Assembly (NCBI GenBank): GCA_937973965.1
Contig: CALJJQ010000165.1
Coordinates: 1 to 35,287 of the forward strand
DNA: 35,287 nucleotides
Direction of reading: 5' to 3'
DNA from: an uncultured Calothrix sp.
GTDB taxonomy: Bacteria; Cyanobacteriota; Cyanobacteriia; Cyanobacteriales; Nostocaceae
A model generated the notes under the pieces. The model was not told where the DNA came from. It worked only from the letters and a program-made list of their open reading frames with translations, and did no database searches. This document shows, one piece after another, positions 8,327 to 16,914 of this stretch (the first letter of the stretch is position 1; every line of letters starts with the position of its first letter). A program made the position numbers and the translations under genes.

Positions 8327-9169
8327 ATGCAAGCAATAAATACTACCCAAACCCATAAGTTATCTTCTCCGGAATCAAATCCATTTTTGACGATTGAGGG
8401 AGTGACAAAAATTTATCCGACTGCAAATGGTCCCCGTGTCGTTCTTGATGGGATTAATTTATCTGTCCAAGAAGGGGAATTTATATGTGTAATTGGACAC
8501 TCTGGCTGTGGTAAATCTACCCTCCTAAATATGGTGTCAGGTTTTAATCAACCCACGGAAGGACAGGTCAGATTACAAAACCGAGTCATTACCGAACCGG
8601 GACCCGACCGGATGATGGTGTTTCAAAACTACTGTTTACTACCGTGGATGAGTGTTTTTGATAACGTTTATACAGCCGTAGATGCGGTATTTCCGCAGAA
8701 GACCGAAGCCGAAAAACGCGCCATCGTCAAAGAACATTTAGCAATGGTTGGCTTACTTGAAGCGGCAGATAAACGACCCGGACAGATATCAGGAGGAATG
8801 AAACAACGAGTTGCGATCGCTCGTGCATTATCCATCCGTCCCCAGGTTCTCATCCTCGATGAACCATTCGGTGCATTGGATGCCATCACCAAGGAAGAAT
8901 TACAGGAAGAACTATTAAAAATCTGGCGTGACCATCGGGTCACTGTCTTAATGATTACCCATGACATCGATGAAGCTTTATTCATGGCTGACCGTTTAGT
9001 GATGATGACCAATGGACCAGCGGCGAAAATTGGCGAGATTTTAGAAATTCCTTTCCCCCGTCCCCGCATTCGCACGCGAATTATGGAAGACCCCCAGTAT
9101 TATGATTTACGTAATTATGCGTTAGACTTTCTGTATAATAAGTTTGCCCACGACGACGCAGCTGAATAA
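8327..9169 (+). CDS. nrtD: Nitrate/nitrite ABC transporter ATPase NrtD
   Basis: This is the second ATPase of the nitrate importer and pairs with NrtC under NrtB. Walker A is GHSGCGKST (57-65), signature ISGGM (154-158), Walker B LILDEP (175-180) with catalytic Glu179, followed by the D-loop FGALDA. I chose the ATG at 8327 (280 aa, typical for NrtD). The frame continues upstream to 8249, but that extension reads through the repeat sequences at 8240-8293. It is the last plus-strand gene of the operon here. The next gene is convergent, so narB, which follows nrtD in Anabaena PCC 7120, is not in place. Confidence 0.95.
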   Translation: MQAINTTQTHKLSSPESNPFLTIEGVTKIYPTANGPRVVLDGINLSVQEGEFICVIGHSGCGKSTLLNMVSGFNQPTEGQVRLQNRVITEPGPDRMMVFQNYCLLPWMSVFDNVYTAVDAVFPQKTEAEKRAIVKEHLAMVGLLEAADKRPGQISGGMKQRVAIARALSIRPQVLILDEPFGALDAITKEELQEELLKIWRDHRVTVLMITHDIDEALFMADRLVMMTNGPAAKIGEILEIPFPRPRIRTRIMEDPQYYDLRNYALDFLYNKFAHDDAAE

Positions 9170-9230
9170 TATGGTTGTCCCTGAATATTGGAAGAATTGT
9201 TGTTAGAATTATTGACGTTGGGCAAATTTT

Positions 9231-9261
9231 TTGTGGAACAAGCTTTAAGCCTGTTTCACAA
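9231..9261. terminator. Possible hairpin between convergent nrtD and permease genes
   Basis: TTGTGGAACA (9231-9240) pairs with TGTTTCACAA (9252-9261) through nine Watson-Crick pairs and one G-T pair, with an 11-nt loop. It lies in the 94-nt gap where the two genes converge. There is no clear T-run after it on either strand, so terminator activity is only a suggestion. Confidence 0.35.
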
Positions 9262-9263
9262 TA

Positions 9264-10310
9264 TCAATTCAAATCTTCCAAGCGAATCCGTGGGTCAGCT
9301 GCTTTGAGTAGTAAATCCGCAATTAAATTACCGAGAATTAATAACACCGCACCCATTGTTAAACTCGCCATAAGAACGTATAAATCTTGAGCTTGCAAAG
9401 CTTGTAAAGTTAACCGACCTAATCCTGGCCAATTAAAGAAATATTCAGCAATAAAAGCACCATTTAATAAACCCGCTAACTCAAAACCTAAAAGGGTTAT
9501 CAAAGGGTTAATCGCATTGCGCAGCGCATGAACATAAATCACCCGATTTTCTGGTAAACCCTTAGCACGGGCTGTTTGGATATAATCTTGACGTAACACA
9601 TCCAGTAATTCCCCTCGCGTAATCCGTTGTAAACCAGCAAAACTGGTAATACTTAAAGCCACCGTTGGTAAAATCATATGCCAAGCGACATCAATTATTT
9701 GTCCGAACCAAGTTAATTGATCATGGTTAATACTGGTTTGTCCACCCACCGGAAATAGGGGAGACGTAACTTGGGCAAAAATCAATAACAGTAAAGCCGT
9801 GATAAAACTGGGAAAACCCTGACCCGCATAACTAATTACCTGTAATAACCGATCAGGTAGACGATTTTGATTAACTGCGGCCACAATACCCAAAGGTAAC
9901 GCGATCGCCCAAGTAATGATTAGTGAGGAAACCGCCAGTAGTAGGGTGGAAAATACCCGTTCACCGATTAGGGAGGAAACCGAACGCTGAAAAATAAAAC
10001 TTGTACCAAAGTCCCCTTTGCTGATAATCCGCCATATCCATAAAAAATACTGCTCTACCCAAGATTTATCCAATCCCCACTGCTGACGAATTTCGGCAAT
10101 CCGTTCGGGAGTAATCCGAGGGTTTTGCTTTAAGGTATCAACAAAATCACCGGGAGCTAACTGAATAATCAAAAAAGATAAAGCTGATGCCAAAAATAAC
10201 GTAATTAAAGCCTGGAATAAACGCTTGGCAATATATAAAACGGTTTCACTAGTCAACCACCCATAAATGCGATTCAGTCTTAGTTCCCATCTATCCCTTG
10301 TTACAGTCAT
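9264..10310 (-). CDS. DppB/OppB-type ABC transporter permease
   Basis: This 348-residue protein belongs to the peptide/nickel (DppB/OppB) permease family of binding-protein-dependent importers. It has an N-terminal helix (RLFQALITLFLASALSFLIIQ) followed by the family hallmark APGDF and an extended periplasmic segment. About five further helices follow, and the ATPase-contact loop is visible as RGELLDVLRQDYIQTARAKG with the LRNAINPLIT continuation. The partner permease, receptor and ATPases are not in the window, so the substrate (peptide, nickel or opine) cannot be told. The gene is convergent with nrtD and lies 402 nt downstream of apt on the same strand. The start ATG gives a basic cytosolic leader of about 25 residues. 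Confidence 0.88.
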   Translation of the reverse strand: MTVTRDRWELRLNRIYGWLTSETVLYIAKRLFQALITLFLASALSFLIIQLAPGDFVDTLKQNPRITPERIAEIRQQWGLDKSWVEQYFLWIWRIISKGDFGTSFIFQRSVSSLIGERVFSTLLLAVSSLIITWAIALPLGIVAAVNQNRLPDRLLQVISYAGQGFPSFITALLLLIFAQVTSPLFPVGGQTSINHDQLTWFGQIIDVAWHMILPTVALSITSFAGLQRITRGELLDVLRQDYIQTARAKGLPENRVIYVHALRNAINPLITLLGFELAGLLNGAFIAEYFFNWPGLGRLTLQALQAQDLYVLMASLTMGAVLLILGNLIADLLLKAADPRIRLEDLN

Positions 10311-10712
10311 CGGTCTATTTTTCCATAGTCGCTATCTGAAATGTTTAATTATACACGGGGAAAGGAAATTGAGAAGACAGAATAGAGAACCCAGATTTCT
10401 CACAAATCCCTCAAACTCTCAGGGATAGTACGTAGAAACGACCCGTCGGGTCGTCTCTACAGGGAGTAGGGAATAGAAAGAAAAGTCAGAATACAGAATA
10501 AGGGGACTTAAACGTTTTTGAGGCAGAAATCAGCCTCAAACCCATACAAGAAAAGGAAAATACACTATAGACCCAAAAAATACTTTAAACCCAGATATGG
10601 CAGGAAACTATTTAAAACGATATCAAAGTCTTGCGGTGTATTCAACTGAGTAGTTTTTCTGGCTACTTTTTGTCTAAGTCCCACTAAAATACTTGTCTCC
10701 TGTCTCCTTTCC
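10311..10712. other. apt-permease spacer
   Basis: No gene is seen. The stretch carries a GTAGAGAC palindrome (10432-10460), GGGAGTAGGGAATAG repeats and an 8-bp perfect stem TTTGAGGC/GCCTCAAA at 10517-10540 without a T-run. The promoter of the downstream permease is presumably here, but I cannot point to it. Confidence 0.6.
10432..10460. repeat. GTAGAGAC palindrome, GACCCG core type (copy 3)
   Basis: This 29-bp element has arms GTAGAAACGACCC and GGGTCGTCTCTAC around a GTC centre, one mismatch in the stem. It matches the copy at 15005-15033 except for a single base. Confidence 0.8.
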
Positions 10713-11231
10713 CTAATACTCGACCAAGCTGATAATCGGTACATCCGGTAACTGCTTGCGTCCTTCTAAATCCCGCAATTCGATAATAAACCCGAATCCT
10801 AATAGCTCACAGCCCATATTTTGTACCAGTTGAGCGGTCGCACTTGCAGTTCCTCCGGTGGCAATTAAATCATCTACGATTAATACTTTGCTACCACTTT
10901 CCAAGGCATCTTGATGAATTTCCAGTTTATCAGTACCATATTCTAACTCATATTCCACCGAATGTACTGCACCGGGTAATTTCCCTGGTTTTCGCACCGG
11001 AATAAACCCAGCTTCTAATTGATAGGCTAGGGGTGTACCAAAAATAAAACCCCGTGATTCCATTCCAATCACGTAATCGACTTGAAAATTGGCTTCATCG
11101 CATTTTTGAGCCAACAAATCGATTGTGTATCGCAGTCCCTGGGGGTTGCGTAGTAACGTGGTGACATCCCGAAAGAGAATACCTGGTTTCGGAAAATCTG
11201 GTATATCACGAATCAGTGATTTTAAATCCAT
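10713..11231 (-). CDS. apt: Adenine phosphoribosyltransferase
   Basis: This enzyme converts adenine and PRPP to AMP in purine salvage in the cytosol. The 172-residue length is standard. The type I phosphoribosyltransferase PRPP loop is [15 protein letters not shown] (116-130), and the N-terminal Apt block [20 protein letters not shown] is intact, as is [10 protein letters not shown] (56-65). The gene stands alone: the minus-strand gene before it ends 376 nt away behind a hairpin with a T-run, and the next gene on the same strand is 402 nt downstream. Confidence 0.97.
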   Translation of the reverse strand: MDLKSLIRDIPDFPKPGILFRDVTTLLRNPQGLRYTIDLLAQKCDEANFQVDYVIGMESRGFIFGTPLAYQLEAGFIPVRKPGKLPGAVHSVEYELEYGTDKLEIHQDALESGSKVLIVDDLIATGGTASATAQLVQNMGCELLGFGFIIELRDLEGRKQLPDVPIISLVEY

Positions 11232-11284
11232 AGTTTAGGTGGTGTCGGTTGAATTTGACATGGTTCGTAAAATTAGCTTAATCT

Positions 11285-11326
11285 AAAAAACCCCCCGCTT
11301 CCTACTGGAAGTAGGGTACGGGTTTT
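11285..11326 (-). terminator. Likely terminator downstream of the pentapeptide-repeat gene
   Basis: Read on the minus strand, AAAACCC begins a hairpin with a CCTACT/AGTAGG inner stem, a 3-nt loop and an outer AAAACCC/GGGTTTT pairing, and ends in six T residues (11285-11290 complement). It lies about 280 nt after the stop of the 11608-13752 gene and upstream of apt. The middle of the stem is interrupted. Confidence 0.5.
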
Positions 11327-11471
11327 AAACTGTCAAATAAATTTTACCCAAATGTAGACAAAATTACCGGTTTGTAAGCTAATTCCTTCGGACAGGCTTT
11401 ACCAAAATCATGATTTCAGCCTTTTGGCATGTCAAAAAGTGAAATCTTTGGGTTAAGATTATTTCCCCTAC

Positions 11472-11491
11472 AGACGCGACATGTCGCGTCT
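11472..11491. repeat. GACGCG palindrome, GACATGTC core type (copy 1)
   Basis: AGACGCGACATGTCGCGTCT is a perfect 20-bp palindrome flanked by CTACAG and CTCCCC. An identical core lies at 18848-18867, and a degenerate one at 15551-15570. Confidence 0.8.
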
Positions 11492-11607
11492 CTCCCCATT
11501 CCCTACCCTTACGCTTCAGACTTTTTCCGCAACAAAGGACGCTAAAGTTCTACTACGAACCTTTCCTCACCCATCAAAATTAATGTGGTCGAGTACTATT
11601 TCTCCAA

Positions 11608-13752
11608 CTACGGACAACTGGGATGAATTCCCCCTTGGGTGCAAATGTAAGCGATTTGACGCTTATCTAGGTTTTTCACCTCACTAAAATCCACACCCTT
11701 GACAAGTGCTGATTTTGCTCCTGTTTGGGGTGTTTCCACAAATTGTTCCGTGGGATTTTGATTACCCGGTGCGAGAATTGCTCCTTGAAAATCTGCTCCC
11801 CGTAAATTGGTTCGTTGTAAATCAGCTAAACTCAAATCGGCATTACTGAGGTTAGCATTGCTTAAATTAGCACCTCGTAGTACGGCTCCGGTGAGACGGG
11901 TAGCGCTCAAGTTGGCACTACTGAGGTTAGTATGGTCAAGATAAGCACCACTTAAATCCGCTCCCAGCCAATCGGTTTTGGTTAAATTAGCGTGGGATAA
12001 AAAGGCACCAATAGCGATCGCTCTTCCTAATCTAGCTCCAAACAATTCGGCTTCGTTGAGTTTGGCTTCTCCCAGGTCTGCACCTGTCAAGCTGGCGTTT
12101 TCCAGTACGGCATTGCGTAAATCAGCACCAACTAATTGGGCACTACTGAGGTTTGTACCGATGAGTCGCGCACTGACTAAGTTAGCTTTTTTGAGATTAG
12201 CTCGACTGAGATCGGTTTTATTGAGTAAGACCCGACTGAGGTTAGCTTCTTGGAAGTTGGCTTGTTTGAGTTCAGCTTGGCTTAAATCGGTAATCCAATC
12301 ATCATAGGTGTCGTAGCGACCATCGTTCCCCGGACCGCGAAAACGACTACCGAGGAAACTAGCTTGGTTGAGTTGAGCACCTTTAAAATTCACTCCCCAT
12401 AAATCAATCCTTTCCAGCACCAAGTTAAAGGATGTGTTGGGATTCGTACCAGTATTCGGTTGGGATAAATTGGTTTGACTGAGATCAACGTTGTGGAGTT
12501 TGCCTCGATTCACCAGCAAAATTTGATTAATTGCTTGTTGATTAGCTTGTAATTGCTGGGCTTTTGCTGGATTGTTGGTTGCTAAGTCGTTGGTTAATAA
12601 TTGGTTTTTACGCTTTAATTCTGGAATTGCCTCAATCCCAATATTCACCAAGGATTGTTGGATAGTGCTGCGTAAAACTGGATTGGTTTCCTGGAGGAGT
12701 AAATCGACTAAATACTTAGTTGCAGGGGGGTATTTTAACGTCCCCATTGCCATAATCGCTTGTTGTCGTTCCGCTAAACTTGTACTCGCAGTTGTTTGGA
12801 GACGTTTTTCTAATTCCTGGAACTGCTGACGATTACCCTGTTCTGTGGTGCGCTGGTTTTCTTGGGATTGAATATATACTTGGGTACCAATCAAAGTTCC
12901 CAATACACCCACCATACTCGCCAACGCCACCAGAAACAAAGTCAAACTGGGATTTTGTTGCATCCACTCCCAAACTTGACTGAGGTGATCGCGCTTTTGA
13001 GAAATTACCACATCCGCGATCGCAGCTTCTTCTTCATACTCATTCCATTGGTCGGGTTGAGGTTTTCCCGCTCGTAAGCTAGCGACACTGAAGGGTTTAG
13101 TAGCATCAATTGTATAGGTTCCCGCAATTCGGTCATGTAAGGCTCGTTTACTATCACGCCAACGGGGAAATCCCATCGATTCAGCTAACATTAGCACTGC
13201 CATCAAACCCGTAAATACACCGAGATTGGGGAAAAAGGGACTATAACGCCACAATAAATAGGTGACAGATAAAGGTAAAGCCCAACGTCCCACACCTTCG
13301 CGGATGACAACAGCCAATAAACCAGGTGGTGTACCCCCATTGGTGACAACCCGCACACCAAACCAACGTTTTGGTAAAGTACTACCCGTTTTTGCCAACA
13401 GGTATATTTGCCAACCAGTTAGGGATAGGGAAGCCAATGCTCCCACACTCCAAAAAAAGTTGGTTAACCAGGTGACATTACGAGTACCATAGTTAATAGG
13501 TAAAGCCAGGGGACGGGCGACTTCCCGTTCTACCAGGGACAAAACCGGATTCAACGGTACACGTTCCACATCAGTTCGCGAATTCGCCAATACACCAATC
13601 CCAAAGGGAACTAGTCCACTAACAGTCACCAACGCGATTTCCGTCACCACCGCAGCAGCACGCCGAGTCATTAAGGGTAACATCTTAGGTTTGCTAGGTT
13701 CTTGGGAACGAATCGATTTATTCGTTGTTCTCCTCACAATCGGGGTCGTCAT
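11608..13752 (-). CDS. RDD-domain membrane protein with HEAT and pentapeptide repeats
   Basis: This 714-residue multidomain protein has an RDD membrane domain at about residues 25-215, with hallmark pieces MTRRAAAVVTE, RWFGVRVV and ALHDRIAGT and three to four hydrophobic helices. A further membrane helix lies at about 268-292, and a Gln/Glu-rich probably coiled segment at 293-325. One to two HEAT-like units follow (328-385, ERQQAIMAMGTLKYPPATKYLV). A long pentapeptide-repeat array (about 415-660) of the A(D/N)LxxA type would form a right-handed beta-helix. The tail carries CTQGGIHPSCP. Pentapeptide proteins are common in cyanobacteria and mostly of unknown function. The array is probably cytosolic, displayed from the membrane by the RDD part. 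A 113-residue membrane protein gene lies 57 nt upstream on the same strand and is probably co-transcribed. Confidence 0.85.
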   Translation of the reverse strand: MTTPIVRRTTNKSIRSQEPSKPKMLPLMTRRAAAVVTEIALVTVSGLVPFGIGVLANSRTDVERVPLNPVLSLVEREVARPLALPINYGTRNVTWLTNFFWSVGALASLSLTGWQIYLLAKTGSTLPKRWFGVRVVTNGGTPPGLLAVVIREGVGRWALPLSVTYLLWRYSPFFPNLGVFTGLMAVLMLAESMGFPRWRDSKRALHDRIAGTYTIDATKPFSVASLRAGKPQPDQWNEYEEEAAIADVVISQKRDHLSQVWEWMQQNPSLTLFLVALASMVGVLGTLIGTQVYIQSQENQRTTEQGNRQQFQELEKRLQTTASTSLAERQQAIMAMGTLKYPPATKYLVDLLLQETNPVLRSTIQQSLVNIGIEAIPELKRKNQLLTNDLATNNPAKAQQLQANQQAINQILLVNRGKLHNVDLSQTNLSQPNTGTNPNTSFNLVLERIDLWGVNFKGAQLNQASFLGSRFRGPGNDGRYDTYDDWITDLSQAELKQANFQEANLSRVLLNKTDLSRANLKKANLVSARLIGTNLSSAQLVGADLRNAVLENASLTGADLGEAKLNEAELFGARLGRAIAIGAFLSHANLTKTDWLGADLSGAYLDHTNLSSANLSATRLTGAVLRGANLSNANLSNADLSLADLQRTNLRGADFQGAILAPGNQNPTEQFVETPQTGAKSALVKGVDFSEVKNLDKRQIAYICTQGGIHPSCP

Positions 13753-13809
13753 AGCACTCTTCTCTATACAATTTAATCGCTACGCCCAGGAGCGCACTAA
13801 AAAATTTAA

Positions 13810-14151
13810 CTATTGCTGATTTTGTTGATTTTGACCAGTATCTGATACAAAAAATTTGTATGCCAGGTAAACCAATCCCAGCAACAGCGTCACACCAATT
13901 ACCGACGCAATTAATTTGAGAACAGCCTGGAAGATGGCAAAACCCAACACCATTCCCCCACCAATTACCCCTATTTTCGCCACCAATGGTAGATTCAAAA
14001 ACCAACTGACAACAGCCCATAAACCTGTGAGCGCTCCGTTAGCGGATGGGGAGGGGGGGACGATTTGCTGGGACTGCGCAACCACCAGCGCAGACGACGA
14101 TTCTAGCTCATTCAGACTTCGTTGCAAATCATCTTCGGGTTGACGTTCCAT
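13810..14151 (-). CDS. Small membrane protein of unknown function
   Basis: I do not recognise this 113-residue protein. It has an acidic, Ser/Gln-rich N-terminus (about 1-40, presumably soluble), then two hydrophobic stretches: LTGLWAVVSWFLNLPLVAKIG leading into GVIGGGMVLGFAIFQAVL, and IASVIGVTLLLGLVYLAYKFFV. It ends in a short Gln/Asn-rich tail. It ends 57 nt before the RDD-pentapeptide gene on the same strand, so the two are probably one transcript and may interact in the membrane. A competing frame (13718-14020) is rejected because it lacks coherent structure and overlaps both genes. Confidence 0.7.
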   Translation of the reverse strand: MERQPEDDLQRSLNELESSSALVVAQSQQIVPPSPSANGALTGLWAVVSWFLNLPLVAKIGVIGGGMVLGFAIFQAVLKLIASVIGVTLLLGLVYLAYKFFVSDTGQNQQNQQ

Positions 14152-14374
14152 TGATAATCTTTTCCTCAGTGTGGCTGTGCATTTAAAAACAAATCAGAAT
14201 TTCTGATTAGACATTTCCCATCCGCAATCATTGTGTATGGGATTGTATCTAGTTGTGTGTGTAGTAAAGCACCTCGAACCGAGAAAACTATAACGCGTCT
14301 GGCTGCAACTTCCAAGGGTAAATAATCAACATCTCGGAACAAAAACTTATCAAATCTATCTATAGGATTAACCG

Positions 14375-14848
14375 ATGACAACTCAAAACAGCCTTATCAG
14401 TGTTACAAATTATCCCCTAATGAACAAACCTATCCGCTTAATTGGTGTTTCCGTCGGGTTGACAATAAGTTTATTACTTATGCAAATTAACACAGCCCAA
14501 GCCCAAAAGGTGTCAATTAGCCGTAATTTTCAACCAAATCCGTTAACTTTAACAGGGACATCAGGCGGTGCAGTCAGAAGTAATTGCGGTAACTTGGCGG
14601 CTACTCCTAATCATATAATCGAAATCAAAGAACCACTACGTTTGAATTTTTCGGTAGCTGGTGCTGGTGAACCCACATTGTTAATTGAAGGTCCTGCTGG
14701 CCGTTTTTGTTCCCTCTCCGATAGCTATTCGGGAGGAAAATCAGAAATTTCTGGGTACTGGATACCTGGTGATTATACAGTTTATGTTGGTCAAAGTTCC
14801 CAATCCCGGAGTAATTATACTCTATCTATCTCCCAACCAAAAAAGTAA
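14375..14848 (+). CDS. Secreted protein of unknown function
   Basis: This 157-residue protein has a Sec signal peptide (hydrophobic LIGVSVGLTISLLLM) with probable cleavage after TAQA, near residue 43-44. The mature part of about 115 residues has two cysteines (SNCGNL and GRFCSL) that could form a disulphide. It also has a beta-rich ending, SGYWIPGDYTVYVGQSS...SNYTLSISQ, resembling bacterial pre-peptidase C-terminal type beta-sandwich domains. The ATG at 14375 has AGGA 7 nt upstream. A second ATG at 14420 would give a more normal signal length. Function is unknown. It is divergent from the small membrane protein gene. Confidence 0.7.
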   Translation: MTTQNSLISVTNYPLMNKPIRLIGVSVGLTISLLLMQINTAQAQKVSISRNFQPNPLTLTGTSGGAVRSNCGNLAATPNHIIEIKEPLRLNFSVAGAGEPTLLIEGPAGRFCSLSDSYSGGKSEISGYWIPGDYTVYVGQSSQSRSNYTLSISQPKK

Positions 14849-15004
14849 GTAGCCGTAACCCGGCAAATGATTACGTGATTCGGGTAATTCGTTTGTTTGA
14901 AGTTTTGCGCTTTGATATTTGGCAGTACGTAAAGTAACGTGAGCAGACAGAATATGGTCGTCAGGTGGGGAAATTAATCGATAATAAATACCCGAAAATA
15001 TTTC

Positions 15005-15033
15005 GTAGAGACGACCCGTCGGGTCGTCTCTAC
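15005..15033. repeat. GTAGAGAC palindrome, GACCCG core type (copy 4)
   Basis: The stem is perfect, GTAGAGACGACCC pairing with GGGTCGTCTCTAC. A partial copy follows at about 15046-15062 (GGTCGGGTCGTCTCAAC). The element occupies the gap between the secreted-protein gene and the convergent zinc-ribbon gene and could act as a bidirectional hairpin. Confidence 0.85.
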
Positions 15034-15064
15034 TCTGTGTCGGTGGTCGGGTCGTCTCAACTCC

Positions 15065-15448
15065 CTATTCTCCATCACCTTCCGACAATACCTGGGTTTG
15101 GACTTCCACCGCAGCCACATCAATAGTACCTTCGGGGGCTATCCGTGTAAATTTACCACCATCGACGGTCAAATGTTCGCCACAATTGGGACATTGAATA
15201 TCGCTATGATTCAACCCCATAAATTCAAAACCACACACAGGACATTGACTCGTTACCAAATTGCGTTGTAACCACCAGCGTAATCCCAAAAAAGCCACCA
15301 CCGGAGCGATCGCAATAATCCCAATAATCACTATAATTGAGTTAACAAGCCATCCCAAACCGATTGACCCTAAAAACCAAGCAATAATCAGTAAGGTTAA
15401 CCAAGGACGTAAATTGGCAAGGTAAAATTGGAAATTGTTAAGATTCAT
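15065..15448 (-). CDS. Membrane protein with C-terminal zinc ribbon
   Basis: This 127-residue protein has two hydrophobic helices (about 14-34 and 37-58) followed by a cytosolic zinc ribbon with CPVCG (Cys69, Cys72) and CPNCG (Cys86, Cys89) spaced by 13 residues. An acidic tail follows. The four cysteines are expected to bind one zinc ion. I do not recognise a specific family. The gene sits just downstream of the S41 protease on the same strand (125 nt gap), which might suggest a quality-control link but does not show one. Confidence 0.75.
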   Translation of the reverse strand: MNLNNFQFYLANLRPWLTLLIIAWFLGSIGLGWLVNSIIVIIGIIAIAPVVAFLGLRWWLQRNLVTSQCPVCGFEFMGLNHSDIQCPNCGEHLTVDGGKFTRIAPEGTIDVAAVEVQTQVLSEGDGE

Positions 15449-15550
15449 TTGTTATATTTCATCCGCTTCTCCTTCTAGGATAGCTATTTTCACTGTTGGT
15501 GTTGAACATCTTCTGGAGGAAATGGCAGGTTTTTCTGCGCTGAAAGAGAC

Positions 15551-15570
15551 AGACGCAATATATCGCGTCT
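15551..15570. repeat. GACGCG palindrome, degenerate copy
   Basis: AGACGC and GCGTCT arms surround AATATATC. The outer arms match the palindromes at 11472 and 18848, while the centre differs. It lies directly downstream of the protease stop codon. Confidence 0.55.
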
Positions 15571-15573
15571 CTA

Positions 15574-16914
15574 CTATTTCCTACTCCCTACTCCCTGTAT
15601 TAATTGGGATTGGGCAAAATCCTGATTGCTCAAAATCGCGATCGCTTTTGTATAGATTGGGTCTAATTGACTACCTCGCCAATCGGGATTCGCTGCGATT
15701 TGCCGCATTTGTGCTTCGCTAATATCAATTCTGACATCGGGGATAATCCCTTTCTGGTTAATATCCCGACCTCTAGGTGTGTAGTAACGGGAAGTAGTAA
15801 TAGCGACACTAGAACCATCCGCAAGTCGATAGACAGATTGAACCAAAGCCTTACCAAAACTGGGGGAACCAATAACGATCGCCCGTTTATTATCCTGTAA
15901 AGCACCTGCTAAAATTTCACTGGCACTAGCCGAACCATTATCAATCAAAACCGCTAAGGGTAAATCCGTTAAAGCGCGCTGATTGGCTCTCGCATGAATA
16001 CTCATTCCCCGTCGATCCAAGGTCTTGACTATTGTTCCCTCATTCATGAACATTTGGGCAATTTCAATGCTGGAGTACAATAAACCACCGGGATTACCCC
16101 GTAAATCCAACACAAAACTATCAACCCGTTGATTAGTCAAATTTTGAATTGCTCGTCGAGTTTGTTCGCTACTTCTAGCTGTAAACGAATCTAAACGAAT
16201 AAGCCCAACCCGTTTATCTCCCTCTTGCTTCACCTGATAGGTGACACTGGGAACTTCAATCGCAGCACGGACTAACCGCAGATTTACCACATTTTGTCCG
16301 TTGCGTGCCACCCGTAACCGAACAGGAGTACCAACTCGACCACGAATTAACTGAGAAGCATCTTTAATGTCTATACCTTGAGTTGACCTGCCATCAATTG
16401 CTAAAATGCGATCGCCAACTCGCAAACCAGCCCTCAAAGCCGGAGAATTAGCAATCACTTCCATAATGGTCAATTGATTGGTTTGGGAATCCAACCTCAT
16501 TCTAATCCCAATTCCAGAAATTTCCCCCGCAGTCTGATTAAAAAGTGCTTCACTTTGTTTCGGGTCAAGAAATCTCGTGTATTCATCACCCAAAGACTTT
16601 AAAACCCGGCGAATTTCCGCGTAAGCCTGTTCTTTGGAAGTAAAATTTCTACTCAGTAACTGCCGACGCACCGCCAACCAATCTTGTTGGTTAAAGGTTC
16701 CATCCACAAATTCCTGATTTACCAGTTGCCATACCTTATCTACGATTGCTCTGGGAGTATCCTGGGCCGCAAAAACGGAACGTGAAGATAAACCGACACC
16801 AAAGGATAGGGTTGCTAGGGTGACAATCGCTGCCAATCGCTTATTTTTGAGTAGTAAATCCCCAAAATCAGTGATTTTTTTTACTGGTAGGTTATTTTTT
16901 GTCGATCGCTTCAT
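15574..16914 (-). CDS. S41 family C-terminal processing peptidase (Ctp)
   Basis: This exported serine protease of the CtpA/CtpB/Prc family works on the periplasmic or lumenal side. CtpA matures the D1 protein of photosystem II; which paralogue this is cannot be told here. The 446-residue protein has an N-terminal signal or anchor (LAAIVTLATLSFGVGLSSRSVFAA) and a PDZ domain at about 130-215 (SGIGIRM...PALRAGLRVGDRILAIDG). The catalytic core carries nucleophile Ser330 in GSASASEILAGAL and general base Lys355 in SFGKALVQ, 25 residues apart as in E. coli Prc. The usual GKG is GKA here. The last residues (QGVGSRK) are encoded by GGGAGTAGG-type intergenic repeat, so the stop seems to have been reached by reading into repeat DNA. 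Confidence 0.92.
   Translation of the reverse strand: MKRSTKNNLPVKKITDFGDLLLKNKRLAAIVTLATLSFGVGLSSRSVFAAQDTPRAIVDKVWQLVNQEFVDGTFNQQDWLAVRRQLLSRNFTSKEQAYAEIRRVLKSLGDEYTRFLDPKQSEALFNQTAGEISGIGIRMRLDSQTNQLTIMEVIANSPALRAGLRVGDRILAIDGRSTQGIDIKDASQLIRGRVGTPVRLRVARNGQNVVNLRLVRAAIEVPSVTYQVKQEGDKRVGLIRLDSFTARSSEQTRRAIQNLTNQRVDSFVLDLRGNPGGLLYSSIEIAQMFMNEGTIVKTLDRRGMSIHARANQRALTDLPLAVLIDNGSASASEILAGALQDNKRAIVIGSPSFGKALVQSVYRLADGSSVAITTSRYYTPRGRDINQKGIIPDVRIDISEAQMRQIAANPDWRGSQLDPIYTKAIAILSNQDFAQSQLIQGVGSRK

Larger units (their letters stand above)
11232..11607. other. Spacer between pentapeptide gene and apt
   Basis: No gene is seen. It contains a likely minus-strand terminator (11285-11326) and a perfect 20-bp palindrome of the GCGACATGTCGC core type (11472-11491). 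The remaining stretch, where the apt promoter must lie, shows no feature I can name. Confidence 0.6.

Noticed and set aside
13718-14020. Alternative 100-codon minus-strand frame overlapping the small membrane protein
   Set aside because: It lacks hydrophobic or domain pattern, and the other frame has two clear membrane helices and fits between its neighbours.
14166-14381. Minus-strand open frame of 71 codons between the small membrane protein and the secreted protein
   Set aside because: TTG start, no ribosome site, overlaps the start of the plus-strand gene, and no recognisable pattern. A real small gene cannot be fully excluded.
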